Source: Brumimicrobium sp964585545
GTDB taxonomy: Bacteria > Bacteroidota > Bacteroidia > Flavobacteriales_D > Crocinitomicaceae
DNA: 64,000 nucleotides
Reading direction: 5' to 3'
Assembly: GCA_964585545.1 (NCBI GenBank)
Contig: CAZPDT010000013.1
Coordinates: 46,085-110,084 of the forward strand
Shown: positions 7,575-16,410 of the stretch, in pieces
Layout: the number at the start of each line of letters is the position of its first letter
Numbering within the stretch: the first letter of the stretch is position 1
Notes under the pieces: generated by a model
Databases searched by the model: none
What the model was told of the DNA's origin: nothing
The model's input: the letters and a program-made list of their open reading frames with translations, nothing else
Translations under genes and position numbers: made by a program

Positions 7575-9485
7575 ATGGACAAAAAAACATTAATAGGGTT
7601 AGGAATAATTGGAGTAATTTTAGCAATGTTTACTTTTTTTAATCAACCTTCCAAAGAAGAATTACAAAAACAAAAAGAACAGCAAGAACAAAATCAGAAA
7701 CAAGAGGAAAAACAACAAAAAGAAAGCGTTGTTTCCGATAGTATCACTAATGAAAATAACACTGACAGTATCCAGAATATTGCAACTTCTACAGAAACGG
7801 ATTCGATTCAAAAGGAAGCTCCCCTTGAAACTGAAGAAATAAAAGAAGAAACATATACTTTAGAAAACAATGATATAAAAGTTATACTCACCACTAAAGG
7901 AGGTGGTGTAAAAAGTGTATTTCTGAAAAAACATCAAACCTATTATAACTTTATTAAAAACAAAGGAACCGATAAGATTACTCCACTTAAACTGTTCGAT
8001 GAAGACAAGGCTACTAATAGCTTAAAATTCAACGATAAAGGAAGGGAGATCAATTCAAATAACTTTGATTTTGAGCTTATAAAACAAACTGATTCCTATA
8101 TTTCTTTTATCGCACATTTGGGCAATGGAAAATCAATAGAACAGATTTACACCATCCAGCCTGATAGCTACGATATTAACTATGAGGTGAAGATGAATGG
8201 TTTTGAAAAGGAAGTACAACCAGGACAAGTTTATTTGGACTGGGCGCTCGACCTTCTTAAAACGGAACGATTAATGATAGAGCAACGGCGCTACTCGACC
8301 GTCTTTTATCATGCCAAAGGAACTTATGATTATCTTTCAGAACATTCTGATGACGAGGTTGTTGCTGAAAACAATGTTGATTGGGTTGCTTTTAAGCAAA
8401 GTTATTTTTCAACCATTATGATGCCGGATAATGCCTTTAAAAAAGAAGGAACAACTTTCGAAGTAAAAACCATACCTGATGATGCGCCAGAAAAAGACTC
8501 TGCACTCATAAAGTCTTATGCTTCAACAATGAACCTTGGCATAAGCAATACTGCCAATGGCAGTGCTAAAATGAAATGGTACTTTGGTCCAAATGATTAC
8601 GAACTTTTAAAAACCTATAACAACGGAACAGAAGATTTATTGAATTATGGTTGGGGGCTTTTTAGATGGATTAACGTCTTTATTATTCAGCCTGTATTTG
8701 AATGGTTGGCGAGTTTTGGAATGAATTTGGGGCTGGCTATTCTCTTGTTGACCATAATAATAAAGTTGTTTCTTACCCCTATTCAATGGAAAATGTACGT
8801 CTCTTCTGCAAAGATGAAGATTTTAAAGCCTGAGATTGAGGAAATCAATAAAAAATACCCGAATAAAGAAGATGCAATGGCCAAACAAAGTGAAACTATG
8901 GCGTTGTATAGAGAAACTGGCGCAAGTCCCCTTTCTGGTTGTTTGCCAATGTTGATTCAAATGCCAATTTTGTTCGCTGTATTCCGCTTTTTCCCCAGTA
9001 CTTTTGTTTTGAGGCAACAAGGTTTTCTATGGGCTGAGGACCTTTCAAGTTATGATTCTGTTTTGGATTTGAGTTTCAATATCCCATTCTACGGGTCACA
9101 CGTTAGTTTATTTACCTTATTAATGGCAACAACTACGTTGATTTATACCGTAATTAACAGTTCCAATCAAATGCAACCATCACAACCGGGAATGCCTAAC
9201 ATGAAAGTAATTATGTACTTCTTCCCTATTATGATGATTTTCTTCTTCAACAGTTATGCCTCTGGTTTGAGTTTTTATTATTTTGTATCAACATTAATGT
9301 CAATATTAACAATGATTGCAATTAAAAACTTCTTTGTTGATGAAGATAAATTGAAAGCAAAAATGGCAGAACGACAACAATCTAAGAAAAAAGGAGGTAA
9401 AAAAGGAAAATCCAAATTTCAAGAGCGTTTAGAGGAAATGCAAAAAGCACAACAGGAAAAATTAAAAAATAAGAAAAAGAAATAA
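7575..9485 (+). CDS. yidC: Membrane protein insertase YidC
   Basis: YidC inserts and folds inner-membrane proteins, alone or with SecYEG. The protein has 636 residues. TM1 is at residues 6-22 (IGLGIIGVILAMF), followed by a Gln/Glu/Lys-rich linker and a large periplasmic beta domain (about 90-360). The conserved five-helix core begins near residue 368 (IQPVFEWLASFG), with NLGLAILLLTIIIKL, then SPLSGCLPMLIQMPILFAVF. The last hydrophobic segment is followed by a Lys-rich cytoplasmic tail (KKKGGKKGKSK) that probably contacts the ribosome. The periplasmic domain marks it as the Gram-negative type. It lies 39 bases behind pyrG. Confidence 0.97.
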   Translation: MDKKTLIGLGIIGVILAMFTFFNQPSKEELQKQKEQQEQNQKQEEKQQKESVVSDSITNENNTDSIQNIATSTETDSIQKEAPLETEEIKEETYTLENNDIKVILTTKGGGVKSVFLKKHQTYYNFIKNKGTDKITPLKLFDEDKATNSLKFNDKGREINSNNFDFELIKQTDSYISFIAHLGNGKSIEQIYTIQPDSYDINYEVKMNGFEKEVQPGQVYLDWALDLLKTERLMIEQRRYSTVFYHAKGTYDYLSEHSDDEVVAENNVDWVAFKQSYFSTIMMPDNAFKKEGTTFEVKTIPDDAPEKDSALIKSYASTMNLGISNTANGSAKMKWYFGPNDYELLKTYNNGTEDLLNYGWGLFRWINVFIIQPVFEWLASFGMNLGLAILLLTIIIKLFLTPIQWKMYVSSAKMKILKPEIEEINKKYPNKEDAMAKQSETMALYRETGASPLSGCLPMLIQMPILFAVFRFFPSTFVLRQQGFLWAEDLSSYDSVLDLSFNIPFYGSHVSLFTLLMATTTLIYTVINSSNQMQPSQPGMPNMKVIMYFFPIMMIFFFNSYASGLSFYYFVSTLMSILTMIAIKNFFVDEDKLKAKMAERQQSKKKGGKKGKSKFQERLEEMQKAQQEKLKNKKKK

Positions 9486-9502
9486 TTCAAAATGTATACT
9501 AT

Positions 9503-9554
9503 AATTGAATAATTCGTAATTGAATAATTCGTAATTGAATAATTCATAATTGAA
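9503..9554. repeat. 15-bp tandem repeat, about 3.5 copies
   Basis: The unit AATTGAATAATTCGT occurs at 9503-9517 and 9518-9532, then once with one change (9533-9547) and partially afterwards. It fills the gap between yidC and the following gene. The unit contains the imperfect palindrome GAATAATTC. Confidence 0.85.
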
Positions 9555-9596
9555 AAAAATTCCCTATCTTTCTGTTGTAATATAAAATGAAATTCG

Positions 9597-10208
9597 ATGC
9601 TCATAGAAATCAATCCAAACAATATTGACAGACGTCTAATTGAAGATGTAGTAAAAGCATTAAAATCGGGAGATATCATCATTTATCCCACAGATTCGGT
9701 CTATGCAATTGGCTGCGACTTAGAAAACAAGAAGGCTTTAGAAAAACTGGCTAGGTTTAAAGGCAAAAAGCTAAAACACACTCAGTTTTCAATCATTTGC
9801 AAAAATCTAAGCGAGGTGTCAGAATACGTGAAACATCTGCCTCAACCTACTTTTAAATTGATGAAAAGAACATTACCAGGACCTTTTACTTATATTTTAA
9901 ATGCATCACAGAACGTAACCAAGCGGTTCGATTCAAAACGAACAGAATTGGGCATCAGAATTCCTGATAATTCTATTGTTAAGGCAATTGTTGAGCATCT
10001 GGGCAATCCATTGGCGACAACTTCCTTACACAATGAAGACGATGAAATCATTAATTACTATATCGATCCGTATAAAATTTATGAACGTTTTGATAAAGAA
10101 ATTGAAGTGATTATTGACGGTGGGCAAGGAAAAATTGAGGCCTCTACTGTTATTGACTGTACCGGTTCTGAACCGTTAATCATTCGTGAAGGCGTAGGAA
10201 AGATATAA
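9597..10208 (+). CDS. Sua5/YciO/YrdC-family protein (threonylcarbamoyl-AMP synthase type)
   Basis: Members of this family make threonylcarbamoyl-AMP from threonine, bicarbonate and ATP for the t6A base next to the tRNA anticodon, or are RNA-binding paralogues such as YciO. The 203 residues carry the typical segments: GDIIIYPTDSVYAIGCDL near residue 30, the basic FKGKKLKHTQFSIICKN, then LPGPFTYIL, LGIRIPDN, and PLATTSLHNEDD. The protein ends soon after the YrdC fold, so it lacks the Sua5 C-terminal domain. The overall length and the sequence after PTDSVYA resemble the YciO branch more than TsaC, so its enzymatic role in t6A synthesis is likely but not certain. Confidence 0.85.
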   Translation: MLIEINPNNIDRRLIEDVVKALKSGDIIIYPTDSVYAIGCDLENKKALEKLARFKGKKLKHTQFSIICKNLSEVSEYVKHLPQPTFKLMKRTLPGPFTYILNASQNVTKRFDSKRTELGIRIPDNSIVKAIVEHLGNPLATTSLHNEDDEIINYYIDPYKIYERFDKEIEVIIDGGQGKIEASTVIDCTGSEPLIIREGVGKI

Positions 10209-10402
10209 GAAAATACTCTATTTTCCTACCAGCCACTATTTAATCCGAATTATTCATACATTTTCTATTCCAAAGTTAAACTGCCTGCTATCTTTGGAAA
10301 TGATCGAAATTTTTATACCCAAAAATTGGGTTACAATCCCGAACCATAAAAACTCCTGTGCTCCCCAAACCTATTGTCATTTTAGCTTTTCATCGCAAAA
10401 AC

Positions 10403-11368
10403 CTATGGATAGTCCGGGTTAATTTCCCACATTTTTATTTTACGGTCATCTCCAACTGTAGCAAACAACTGTTCTGTAATTTTAGCAATTCTATTGACTG
10501 TATGTCTATGGCCATTGTTTTTAAACTCTATTCTTTCTATAATTGATATATCATCAGCATTCCATATTTTGATGCTTTTGTCAAAACTCACAGATATCAA
10601 CTTTTGTTTGTTGTCTATAAGCTCCAAATCGTAAACGGCATAATTGTGACCCGGAACATTCAATAATTGCTTGTTTTCCTTCCAATTCCACTTTCGAATA
10701 AAGGCATCTTTCCCTCCAGTGTATAAAAAATCACCATCAAAAACAGCACAATTGACGCCGTCGGTATGGGGTGTTTTGATTTCTTGGACAAGATTAAAGA
10801 ACAAAGTGTCTAAAATGCGAACAATACCATCCTCACAACACAAGGCAATATATTCCTCATCTTCATTTATAGCAATTTCTCGGATTTTACCACATCCATA
10901 AGGATAGGTAATCAATAAATCAAAATTTTCGGCTTTCCAAGCACAAAAAATACCAGATTTATCCCCTGAATAGAATTGTTTTTTTAAGGGAGAATGTTCC
11001 AAAGAAAATACAGCGGTTTTATGTTGGGTTAACAATCTTTTCTCCTCTCTTTTTATCGTGTCAACAACATGAATTTCTCCATTGTTAGTGCCAATAGAGA
11101 GAATATTGAATTCGGAAGAAAATGCAATATTATATGAAGACCTTTCAAGTTTTACAACAAAATTGGTTTGTTTGCCTGTTTGAATATCCCATTGAGCAAC
11201 ATATTTATCTGCACTTGCAGTAAAAAGCTGCCCATCGTAATAAATTACATCGTAAATGGCGCCATTGTGTCCACTTATTGTAAGGGTATTTTTGAGTGAC
11301 TCAGGATCATCGAATAAAAATTTCTTCCCTCCTTTAGTCAGTCTCCGTTTGATCTTCTTCCTCTCCAT
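10403..11368 (-). CDS. WD40-repeat protein
   Basis: This 321-residue protein is built of WD40 repeats and would form a seven-bladed propeller or part of one. Clear blades include GHNGAIYDV...QWDI, HKTAVFSLEHS...AWK, HTDGVNCAVFDG...RKWN, GHNYAVYDLEL...KIWN and HRHTVNRIAKI...KMWE. No signal peptide is visible, so it should act in the cytoplasm, probably as a protein-binding scaffold. It is the last gene of a tight minus-strand run: its start overlaps the end of the phosphosulfolactate-synthase homologue by 35 bases, which implies translational coupling. A start further inside is possible, since the first 30 residues are basic and not part of the propeller. Confidence 0.88.
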   Translation of the reverse strand: MERKKIKRRLTKGGKKFLFDDPESLKNTLTISGHNGAIYDVIYYDGQLFTASADKYVAQWDIQTGKQTNFVVKLERSSYNIAFSSEFNILSIGTNNGEIHVVDTIKREEKRLLTQHKTAVFSLEHSPLKKQFYSGDKSGIFCAWKAENFDLLITYPYGCGKIREIAINEDEEYIALCCEDGIVRILDTLFFNLVQEIKTPHTDGVNCAVFDGDFLYTGGKDAFIRKWNWKENKQLLNVPGHNYAVYDLELIDNKQKLISVSFDKSIKIWNADDISIIERIEFKNNGHRHTVNRIAKITEQLFATVGDDRKIKMWEINPDYP

Positions 11369-12164
11369 CCGTATTCACTTGTTTTAATCGAGCAGCGTAG
11401 TCTTCAGGTAAATTTTCAAAGAAAGTATCTCCCCTTAAACCAACCCTTAAACACTCAAGTGGAATCACTTCATTAGGAGCAATATTACCTAAATTAACGT
11501 TTGCTCCAAACAATTTTATAAACCAAACTTGTTGGTTTTTCTTGGGTGCTTCCCACAATATATCATTCGGGTCGACTTTGGATGTGATTTTATTAATTAA
11601 AAAGGTATGGGCCGTTCCGTTCGGTCTAAAAACACCTACTGTACCACTTTCTCTACCTTCAGCAATGACTTTCCACGAGCCTGCTTCTAGTTCATTTTCC
11701 ATCATTTTAATCCATTTATTCGGAGAAATGATGATTCCTGAATCCTTTGAGCCTACTTCTGAAAGCACTGTGACATCTTTTGATAATGTTTGAATAAGTT
11801 CACATTTTTCCTCATGTTGTAAAATGATTGAGCCATCAGATATTTCAGCCAAATCAATCCCTAGGTCGGTAATAAGTTTACGGTATTCGTTAAACATTCC
11901 TCGCGCATAAAAGGCTTCAAAGAGAGTGCCTCCAAAATAAGGGCGGATATTATTGGACTGATACAATTTGATTTTTTCTTTTAATTGATTGGTAATAAAT
12001 GCTGTTCCAAATCCAAACTTTACAATATCAGTATGTTCTTTATTGGCTTCAATAAAGTCTTCTGTTTCTCTGTAACTCAATCCTTTATCCATCATCATTG
12101 TTAGCCCTTTTTTTCGGGGCTTATTGTCTCGTTCAGGAATAAAAGGCAAATTAAAATTCTTCAT
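11334..12164 (-). CDS. Phosphosulfolactate synthase (ComA) family protein
   Basis: The family enzyme adds sulfite to phosphoenolpyruvate to give (2R)-phospho-3-sulfolactate, the first step of coenzyme M synthesis in methanogens. Of the 276 residues, the first 250 match the TIM-barrel fold: PRKKGLTMMMDKGLSYRETE, then DIVKFGFGTAFIT, IRPYFGGTLFEAFYARG, LAEISDGSIIL, then VLSEVGSKD, KVIAEGRESGTVGVF and GLRGDTFF near the end. Bacteroidota do not make coenzyme M, but many make sulfonolipids (capnine type) from cysteate, so supply of a C3 sulfonate is a reasonable guess. The gene overlaps the TPR gene by 14 bases and the WD40 gene by 35. Confidence 0.85.
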   Translation of the reverse strand: MKNFNLPFIPERDNKPRKKGLTMMMDKGLSYRETEDFIEANKEHTDIVKFGFGTAFITNQLKEKIKLYQSNNIRPYFGGTLFEAFYARGMFNEYRKLITDLGIDLAEISDGSIILQHEEKCELIQTLSKDVTVLSEVGSKDSGIIISPNKWIKMMENELEAGSWKVIAEGRESGTVGVFRPNGTAHTFLINKITSKVDPNDILWEAPKKNQQVWFIKLFGANVNLGNIAPNEVIPLECLRVGLRGDTFFENLPEDYAARLKQVNTDGEEEDQTETD

Positions 12165-13581
12165 TATCGTTATTTTCGTCTAATTCTTGTATTTGATCAG
12201 TAAAATAGGCAATATCCTTCATCTCGGGAAAGTGCAAAAATAAACTTTTTGCTAAAATAGTATCTTCTTGTAAAAGATCTTCAAAAATTAACATTGATTC
12301 TGAATGATTCCCAATCATCCAATGACAATAGCAAAGCGTTAATTGAGAAAATTTATTTTCCCTTAAATTTACGTTTTCCTTAATAGCTTCAAAAACAAGG
12401 TCTATAGAAACATCTGCCATCAGTAAAAGATAATCAATAATCATTTCTTTTGCCTTAGGCTCAAGTTCAACAGCTTTTTTATAAGCCGCAATGGCTTTCT
12501 CCTCTTGATTGTCGTTTTCGTAAGCATTTCCGAGTGCATGCCAATAGTCACCTTTATCTGGCTCCAAATCAACAACAATCAATAATTCCTTAATAGCACG
12601 TTTATACTCTCCTTGCAAACCACTTACAATTCCTTTTCCTAACCAGGCTTCGGTAAGTTGAGGCAACAAGGTAGTACTTTTATCATACATGGTATACGCT
12701 TTCTCGGTTTCGCCAAGTTCCTCATAACATTCACCCATAGAGCATAATACCATGGGATCATCTTGGTCTAAATCCAAACACTCCTTGTACTTTTCTAAAG
12801 CCATCTCAATTTGATTGGAGTCCAGATAAGTATTTGCTAAATTATAGAGCGCAGGAATAAAACTTTCATTAATGAGAGCAGCATACTCAAAAGCCCAAAT
12901 GGCTTCATTGTATTTTCCTATTTTTGCATATACATTGCCTAAATTATACCAAGTGGTATAGGAATAGGGCTCTTCATCTATATAGTCCAGAAAGCAACGA
13001 ATGGCATTGTCAAAATCATTGTTCTTTTCATAACAATGGGCCAATTCATAAACCAGTAAGTCATTAAGACAACCTTCCTTGATGGCTTCCTTCAGAATGA
13101 AAATAGCTGAATTAAAGTCATCTATGTTCTCATACTCCATGGCCAAATCAATTGCAATCTCCACCTTTTCTTCACCTGATGACAGTTCAAATGCACGTTT
13201 AAAATACTTTATTGATATGGTGTTGTTTTTTAATTGACTATAGCAGGTGGCAATAGACAGCAACACATCTGTATTAAAAGGCTCTATTCGTTCAAGATCC
13301 AATAGAATTTTTAGTGCTGAGTTGATATCTCCTGTCATTGATAAAATTTGAGAATACCGAACAATAATCGTACTGTTGGTAGGAAAATGCTTTAAAGCTC
13401 CTTCTGCAGCCCATTTGGCTCTTCTCAATTGATTAGAAATAATTAAATGGTCGAGTATAAATTCAATTTCATTCGAATCGAAATAATCGTATTCATTTTG
13501 TGCATACATGCGTTCAAAATGATCCAATTGCTTTTTAAAATCAGAAGAGAACCAACCCTCTTCATTATCTTCTTCAAACAT
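12151..13581 (-). CDS. Tetratricopeptide repeat protein
   Basis: This 476-residue protein consists almost entirely of TPR units from about residue 40 to 400. Examples are AKWAAEGALKHFPTNSTIIV, then NAIRCFLDYIDEEPYSYTTW, YNLGNVYAKIGKYNEAIWAF, and ALGNAYENDNQEEKAIAAYK. Such superhelices bind partner proteins. It lacks a signal peptide and has very acidic ends, including a C-terminal ELDENNDNEEF. It is the first of three overlapping minus-strand genes, followed by the ComA homologue and a WD40 protein, and lies 62 bases after the FKBP gene. Large soluble TPR proteins of this type are widespread in Flavobacteriia, but I know of no assigned role. Confidence 0.9.
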   Translation of the reverse strand: MFEEDNEEGWFSSDFKKQLDHFERMYAQNEYDYFDSNEIEFILDHLIISNQLRRAKWAAEGALKHFPTNSTIIVRYSQILSMTGDINSALKILLDLERIEPFNTDVLLSIATCYSQLKNNTISIKYFKRAFELSSGEEKVEIAIDLAMEYENIDDFNSAIFILKEAIKEGCLNDLLVYELAHCYEKNNDFDNAIRCFLDYIDEEPYSYTTWYNLGNVYAKIGKYNEAIWAFEYAALINESFIPALYNLANTYLDSNQIEMALEKYKECLDLDQDDPMVLCSMGECYEELGETEKAYTMYDKSTTLLPQLTEAWLGKGIVSGLQGEYKRAIKELLIVVDLEPDKGDYWHALGNAYENDNQEEKAIAAYKKAVELEPKAKEMIIDYLLLMADVSIDLVFEAIKENVNLRENKFSQLTLCYCHWMIGNHSESMLIFEDLLQEDTILAKSLFLHFPEMKDIAYFTDQIQELDENNDNEEF

Positions 13582-13643
13582 ATTGCTAATTTATGAAAAT
13601 CTAAATGATTTCAAATCTTTAATAGCTGATATAACTTGATAAG

Positions 13644-14108
13644 TTATTCAACAATTGTTAACAATTCAATATCGAAAACAAGAACGGTATTTGGTTTTAT
13701 CGAACCCGAGCCTTTTTCTCCATAAGCAAGTCGTGATGGAATCAATAACATTCCTTTGCCTCCTTCTTTAAATTCCTGAATGCCTTCCGTCCACCCTTGT
13801 ATTACTTCCTGTAAATTAAACGTTATTCCTTCTTGATCACTTTCATCAAATACGCTTCCATCAGTGGTGTATCCTTTATATCGAACGATAACATCATCGT
13901 TGGCTGATGGATGATTTCCGTTTCCTTCTTTAGTAACCACATAAAACAATCCACTCTCTTTTTGATGAGCATCTAAATTATTTAAAGCAATGTATTCTTT
14001 TATTTCTTCTATGTCTTTTTGTAATTGTTCTTCCGGACTTAAACTTTTATCCTTGCAACTGCCTAAAATTAAAACACCTGCCAAAACAAGTAAAATATTT
14101 TTCTTCAT
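13644..14108 (-). CDS. FKBP-type peptidyl-prolyl isomerase lipoprotein
   Basis: The enzyme catalyses cis-trans isomerisation of prolyl bonds in envelope proteins. The signal sequence ends in a lipobox (LILGSC, Cys18), so the protein is lipid-anchored. A helical segment (LQKDIEEIKEYIALNN) leads to the FKBP domain at about residues 55-154: DDVIVRYKGYTTDGSVFDES, then VIQGWTEGIQEFKEGGKGML, and IPSRLAYGEKGSG, ending VFDIELL. These are the usual binding-pocket elements. GldI, a gliding-motility lipoprotein of Flavobacterium, has the same architecture, but sequence alone does not show that this is GldI. It lies upstream of, and in the same direction as, the TPR-ComA-WD40 run. Confidence 0.92.
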   Translation of the reverse strand: MKKNILLVLAGVLILGSCKDKSLSPEEQLQKDIEEIKEYIALNNLDAHQKESGLFYVVTKEGNGNHPSANDDVIVRYKGYTTDGSVFDESDQEGITFNLQEVIQGWTEGIQEFKEGGKGMLLIPSRLAYGEKGSGSIKPNTVLVFDIELLTIVE

Positions 14109-14200
14109 ATTTTAATGAGAATTATAATTTGAATAGTAAAAGTAAACATATAATTTTGAACCTACCCTCTTTTGTACAAAAGAAAGACTGAAATCAAAAT

Positions 14201-14234
14201 AAAAAAAGCCTGTTTTCATAATGGAAAACAGGCT
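14201..14234 (-). terminator. Strong terminator after the first beta-barrel gene
   Basis: On the minus strand AGCCTGTTTTC pairs perfectly with GAAAACAGGCT (11 bp, six-base loop) and is followed by a run of U. It lies 22 bases past the stop codon of the gene ending at 14256. Confidence 0.92.
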
Positions 14235-14255
14235 CAATAAAATTGTATAATTTTC

Positions 14256-15161
14256 TTAGAAACTAAACTTCAATCCTATTTGAATACCCAATTGACTAAA
14301 GTTTGTTGGTGCCATTATTTCTTCTTTAGGCTTGTCAACATCTAAATTTGTTGGGTCACTGATATAACTTGCATTGTTAGATGAGCCATTTAATTCATCT
14401 ACATATACTGTTTCAGTTCCATAAGTTGGAGCATCAGCAATTTGACTTTCCCCATTTACTTGATAAGACTCAATCGTTCTTTGCTTCGCTTTAATATGAA
14501 GTGCTGTATAAAAACCTTCTAAATTAACAGAAAGTAAATCAGAAATCTTGTAACCAACCCCTACAGACCCTCTAAATCCAAGAGAAAATTTACCTTCAGT
14601 TTTGGTTTCAACTTCTGTTTTTACCAACGTTCCTCCATAATTTGGCTTGTACTCGTATCCTTCCATATTGCCCGTTGTACTTCCTGTTACTGGAATCAAT
14701 AAACCAAGCTTAGCAAATCCATAAAGCGCATTGTCTCCCCCAGTATTGAATACCAAAGTTGGTATAATTCTAACTTGATTTGAAAATGCTGTAGTTTTTG
14801 AGTGATCTATATTGTCTGGATCTGGATTGCTATTTTCAGATACTGTTGTTTTAGAACCTTTAAAGTAATTAATACCTATTTCAACACCTAAGGTTTTTGT
14901 AATCATATACCCAGGAGAAACAGTAATGTTTAATCCTGTACCCATGGTACCATTAATTGTACGGTCATAAGAGCCATCGCCCATAACAGGCATACCTGAA
15001 CTATTAAGTGTTACATCTGTATAACTTTCCATGCCCAGTTGGTTCTCTCCGAGTCCCCAACCATAACCTCCACTAAGTTCTGCATAGAAGCCCTGTGCAT
15101 TTGCATTGCTCATAAACAACATTGCAACACCTACACAACCAGTTAAAATAATTTTTTTCAT
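14256..15161 (-). CDS. Outer-membrane beta-barrel protein, paralogue 1
   Basis: This 301-residue protein has a signal peptide (MKKIILTGCVGVAM...NANAQ) and then alternating strands rich in Gly and aromatics. It ends with LGIQIGLKFSF, the terminal-Phe signal recognised by the Bam machinery. Visible strands include YAELSGGYGWGLG, LNITVSPGYMITKTLGVEIG, and LGFRGSVGVGYKISDLLSV. The length suits an 8 to 12-stranded barrel. It is one of three tandem genes whose signal peptides are nearly the same (MKKIILTGC, MKKVILTGC, MKRIILSGC). The DNA just upstream of the start is duplicated in front of paralogue 2. No substrate or partner can be named. Confidence 0.9.
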   Translation of the reverse strand: MKKIILTGCVGVAMLFMSNANAQGFYAELSGGYGWGLGENQLGMESYTDVTLNSSGMPVMGDGSYDRTINGTMGTGLNITVSPGYMITKTLGVEIGINYFKGSKTTVSENSNPDPDNIDHSKTTAFSNQVRIIPTLVFNTGGDNALYGFAKLGLLIPVTGSTTGNMEGYEYKPNYGGTLVKTEVETKTEGKFSLGFRGSVGVGYKISDLLSVNLEGFYTALHIKAKQRTIESYQVNGESQIADAPTYGTETVYVDELNGSSNNASYISDPTNLDVDKPKEEIMAPTNFSQLGIQIGLKFSF

Positions 15162-15170
15162 AATATTTAT

Positions 15171-15223
15171 TTTTTTTTAAATTTAGACAAGTATACTTAT
15201 TTTAAATACAAATGTTACAATTT
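15171..15223 (-). repeat. Duplicated promoter region, copy 1
   Basis: The 53 bases upstream of paralogue 1 match 16273-16326 in front of paralogue 2 with few differences. Both share AATTTAG-CAA-TATACTTATT and AAATGTTACAATTT on the plus strand. On the minus strand this copy carries TATACTTG where the other has the consensus -7 element TATATTTG. Confidence 0.75.
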
Positions 15224-15270
15224 GGACGATATTATTTTATTTATTCCTGATTTATATCAGTATCTACCAA

Positions 15271-15306
15271 AAAAAAAGGAACCGTCTTTTTGACGGTTCC
15301 TTTTTT
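15271..15306. terminator. Bidirectional terminator after paralogue 2
   Basis: GGAACCGTC (15278-15286) and GACGGTTCC (15292-15300) form a perfect 9-bp stem with a five-base loop, flanked by A on the left and T on the right. It works on either strand and terminates the beta-barrel gene ending at 15328. Confidence 0.92.
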
Positions 15307-15327
15307 CAAATATGATGTGTAACCTAT

Positions 15328-16263
15328 TTAAAAGTAAAAGTTAAAACTCAAAGTTCCAGCAGCACCAAATAATTTACTATTCATTGCTTTATCTGCACCA
15401 AAACCATTACTTTTTGAACTTCCTGTTTCTTCAATTTCAGAAACAGTTGGGTCAGTTGCACCATTTTTAATACCTATAGCTTCATAGTTCAACTTTGATT
15501 GACCTGCAATAGAATATGCAATTCCCCATCCAAACTCACCAGCGATTGATATTTTTGGAAGAATAAAATACTCTATACCAAAGAATCCACGTAAGCCGAT
15601 TAAGAACTCCTTATTATGTTTGTGAGACAATGCACGTGAGTTAGTATTATAAGTTGCTCCAGCAGGATTAACATTTGCTCCACCGTTCATGTTGTCATCT
15701 GATGAAACAACTACAGGAATCGATGCCATTGGATCTAATGCGTTACCATAAGTATACTTATCAGACTCTCCTGATAAACCTACACCTATTTCAGCACCGT
15801 ACAATAAGTTCAAACGGTTGAAGTTTGTTCTCCACTCTAATCCCCCAGCAAGTCCAAAGTTATGGCTTGAATGTTTCCAAGTGTTCTCAACTTCTTCATA
15901 TAGGTCTGGAAAACCAACAGAACTTTGATCGATAGAACGATTATTTACCATATTGGTTTCTCCACTAGCCATGAAGCCAAATCTAAACTTAGCACGAATG
16001 GCCAAATTATCACTCAAAAAGTATCTTCCAACTATTTGATTGTCTTCTGTTAGATTGTTCCAAGATGGCGCAGTATTCGCAGTAGTTTTTCCGAAGAAAT
16101 TACCAAAATAATTTAGAATTGGATTGGCACTGATTCCAACGCCCCAAGAACCAGCCTCAGGTCCATACTGTTTGGTGTTTTCAGAAGATGCGTCCTGTGC
16201 GTTAACATTTCCTACAAGGAAAGTAAAAGCTGCAATGCAACCCGTTAAAATAACTTTTTTCAT
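15328..16263 (-). CDS. Outer-membrane beta-barrel protein, paralogue 2
   Basis: This 311-residue secreted beta-barrel has a signal peptide MKKVILTGCIAAF...NVNAQ and ends GTLSFNFYF with a terminal aromatic. Strands such as GVGISANPILNYFGNFFGK, LAIRAKFRFGF, NFGLAGGLEWR and LNLLYGAEIGVGL are amphipathic. An in-frame ATG ten codons upstream (16293) would put a basic extension before the signal peptide. The start at 16263 is preferred because it aligns with both paralogues and with the duplicated promoter region. The -7 element TATATTTG lies at 16298-16291 on the minus strand. A perfect terminator follows, so this gene is its own transcription unit. Confidence 0.9.
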   Translation of the reverse strand: MKKVILTGCIAAFTFLVGNVNAQDASSENTKQYGPEAGSWGVGISANPILNYFGNFFGKTTANTAPSWNNLTEDNQIVGRYFLSDNLAIRAKFRFGFMASGETNMVNNRSIDQSSVGFPDLYEEVENTWKHSSHNFGLAGGLEWRTNFNRLNLLYGAEIGVGLSGESDKYTYGNALDPMASIPVVVSSDDNMNGGANVNPAGATYNTNSRALSHKHNKEFLIGLRGFFGIEYFILPKISIAGEFGWGIAYSIAGQSKLNYEAIGIKNGATDPTVSEIEETGSSKSNGFGADKAMNSKLFGAAGTLSFNFYF

Positions 16264-16272
16264 AATCTTATG

Positions 16273-16326
16273 TTTTTTTTTAAATTTAGGCAAATATACT
16301 TATTTAAAGCATAAATGTTACAATTT
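16273..16326 (-). repeat. Duplicated promoter region, copy 2, with -7 element
   Basis: This is the second copy of the block at 15171-15223. On the minus strand it contains TATATTTG (16298-16291), an exact TAnnTTTG, about 28 bases before the start codon of paralogue 2. Confidence 0.75.
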
Positions 16327-16410
16327 ATTCTATATTTATTTTTCTATTACTGACTTTTCTCAATATTCCAGCACGACCCACGCTTGAAAAATATCCTAAT
16401 TGGCAATCAT

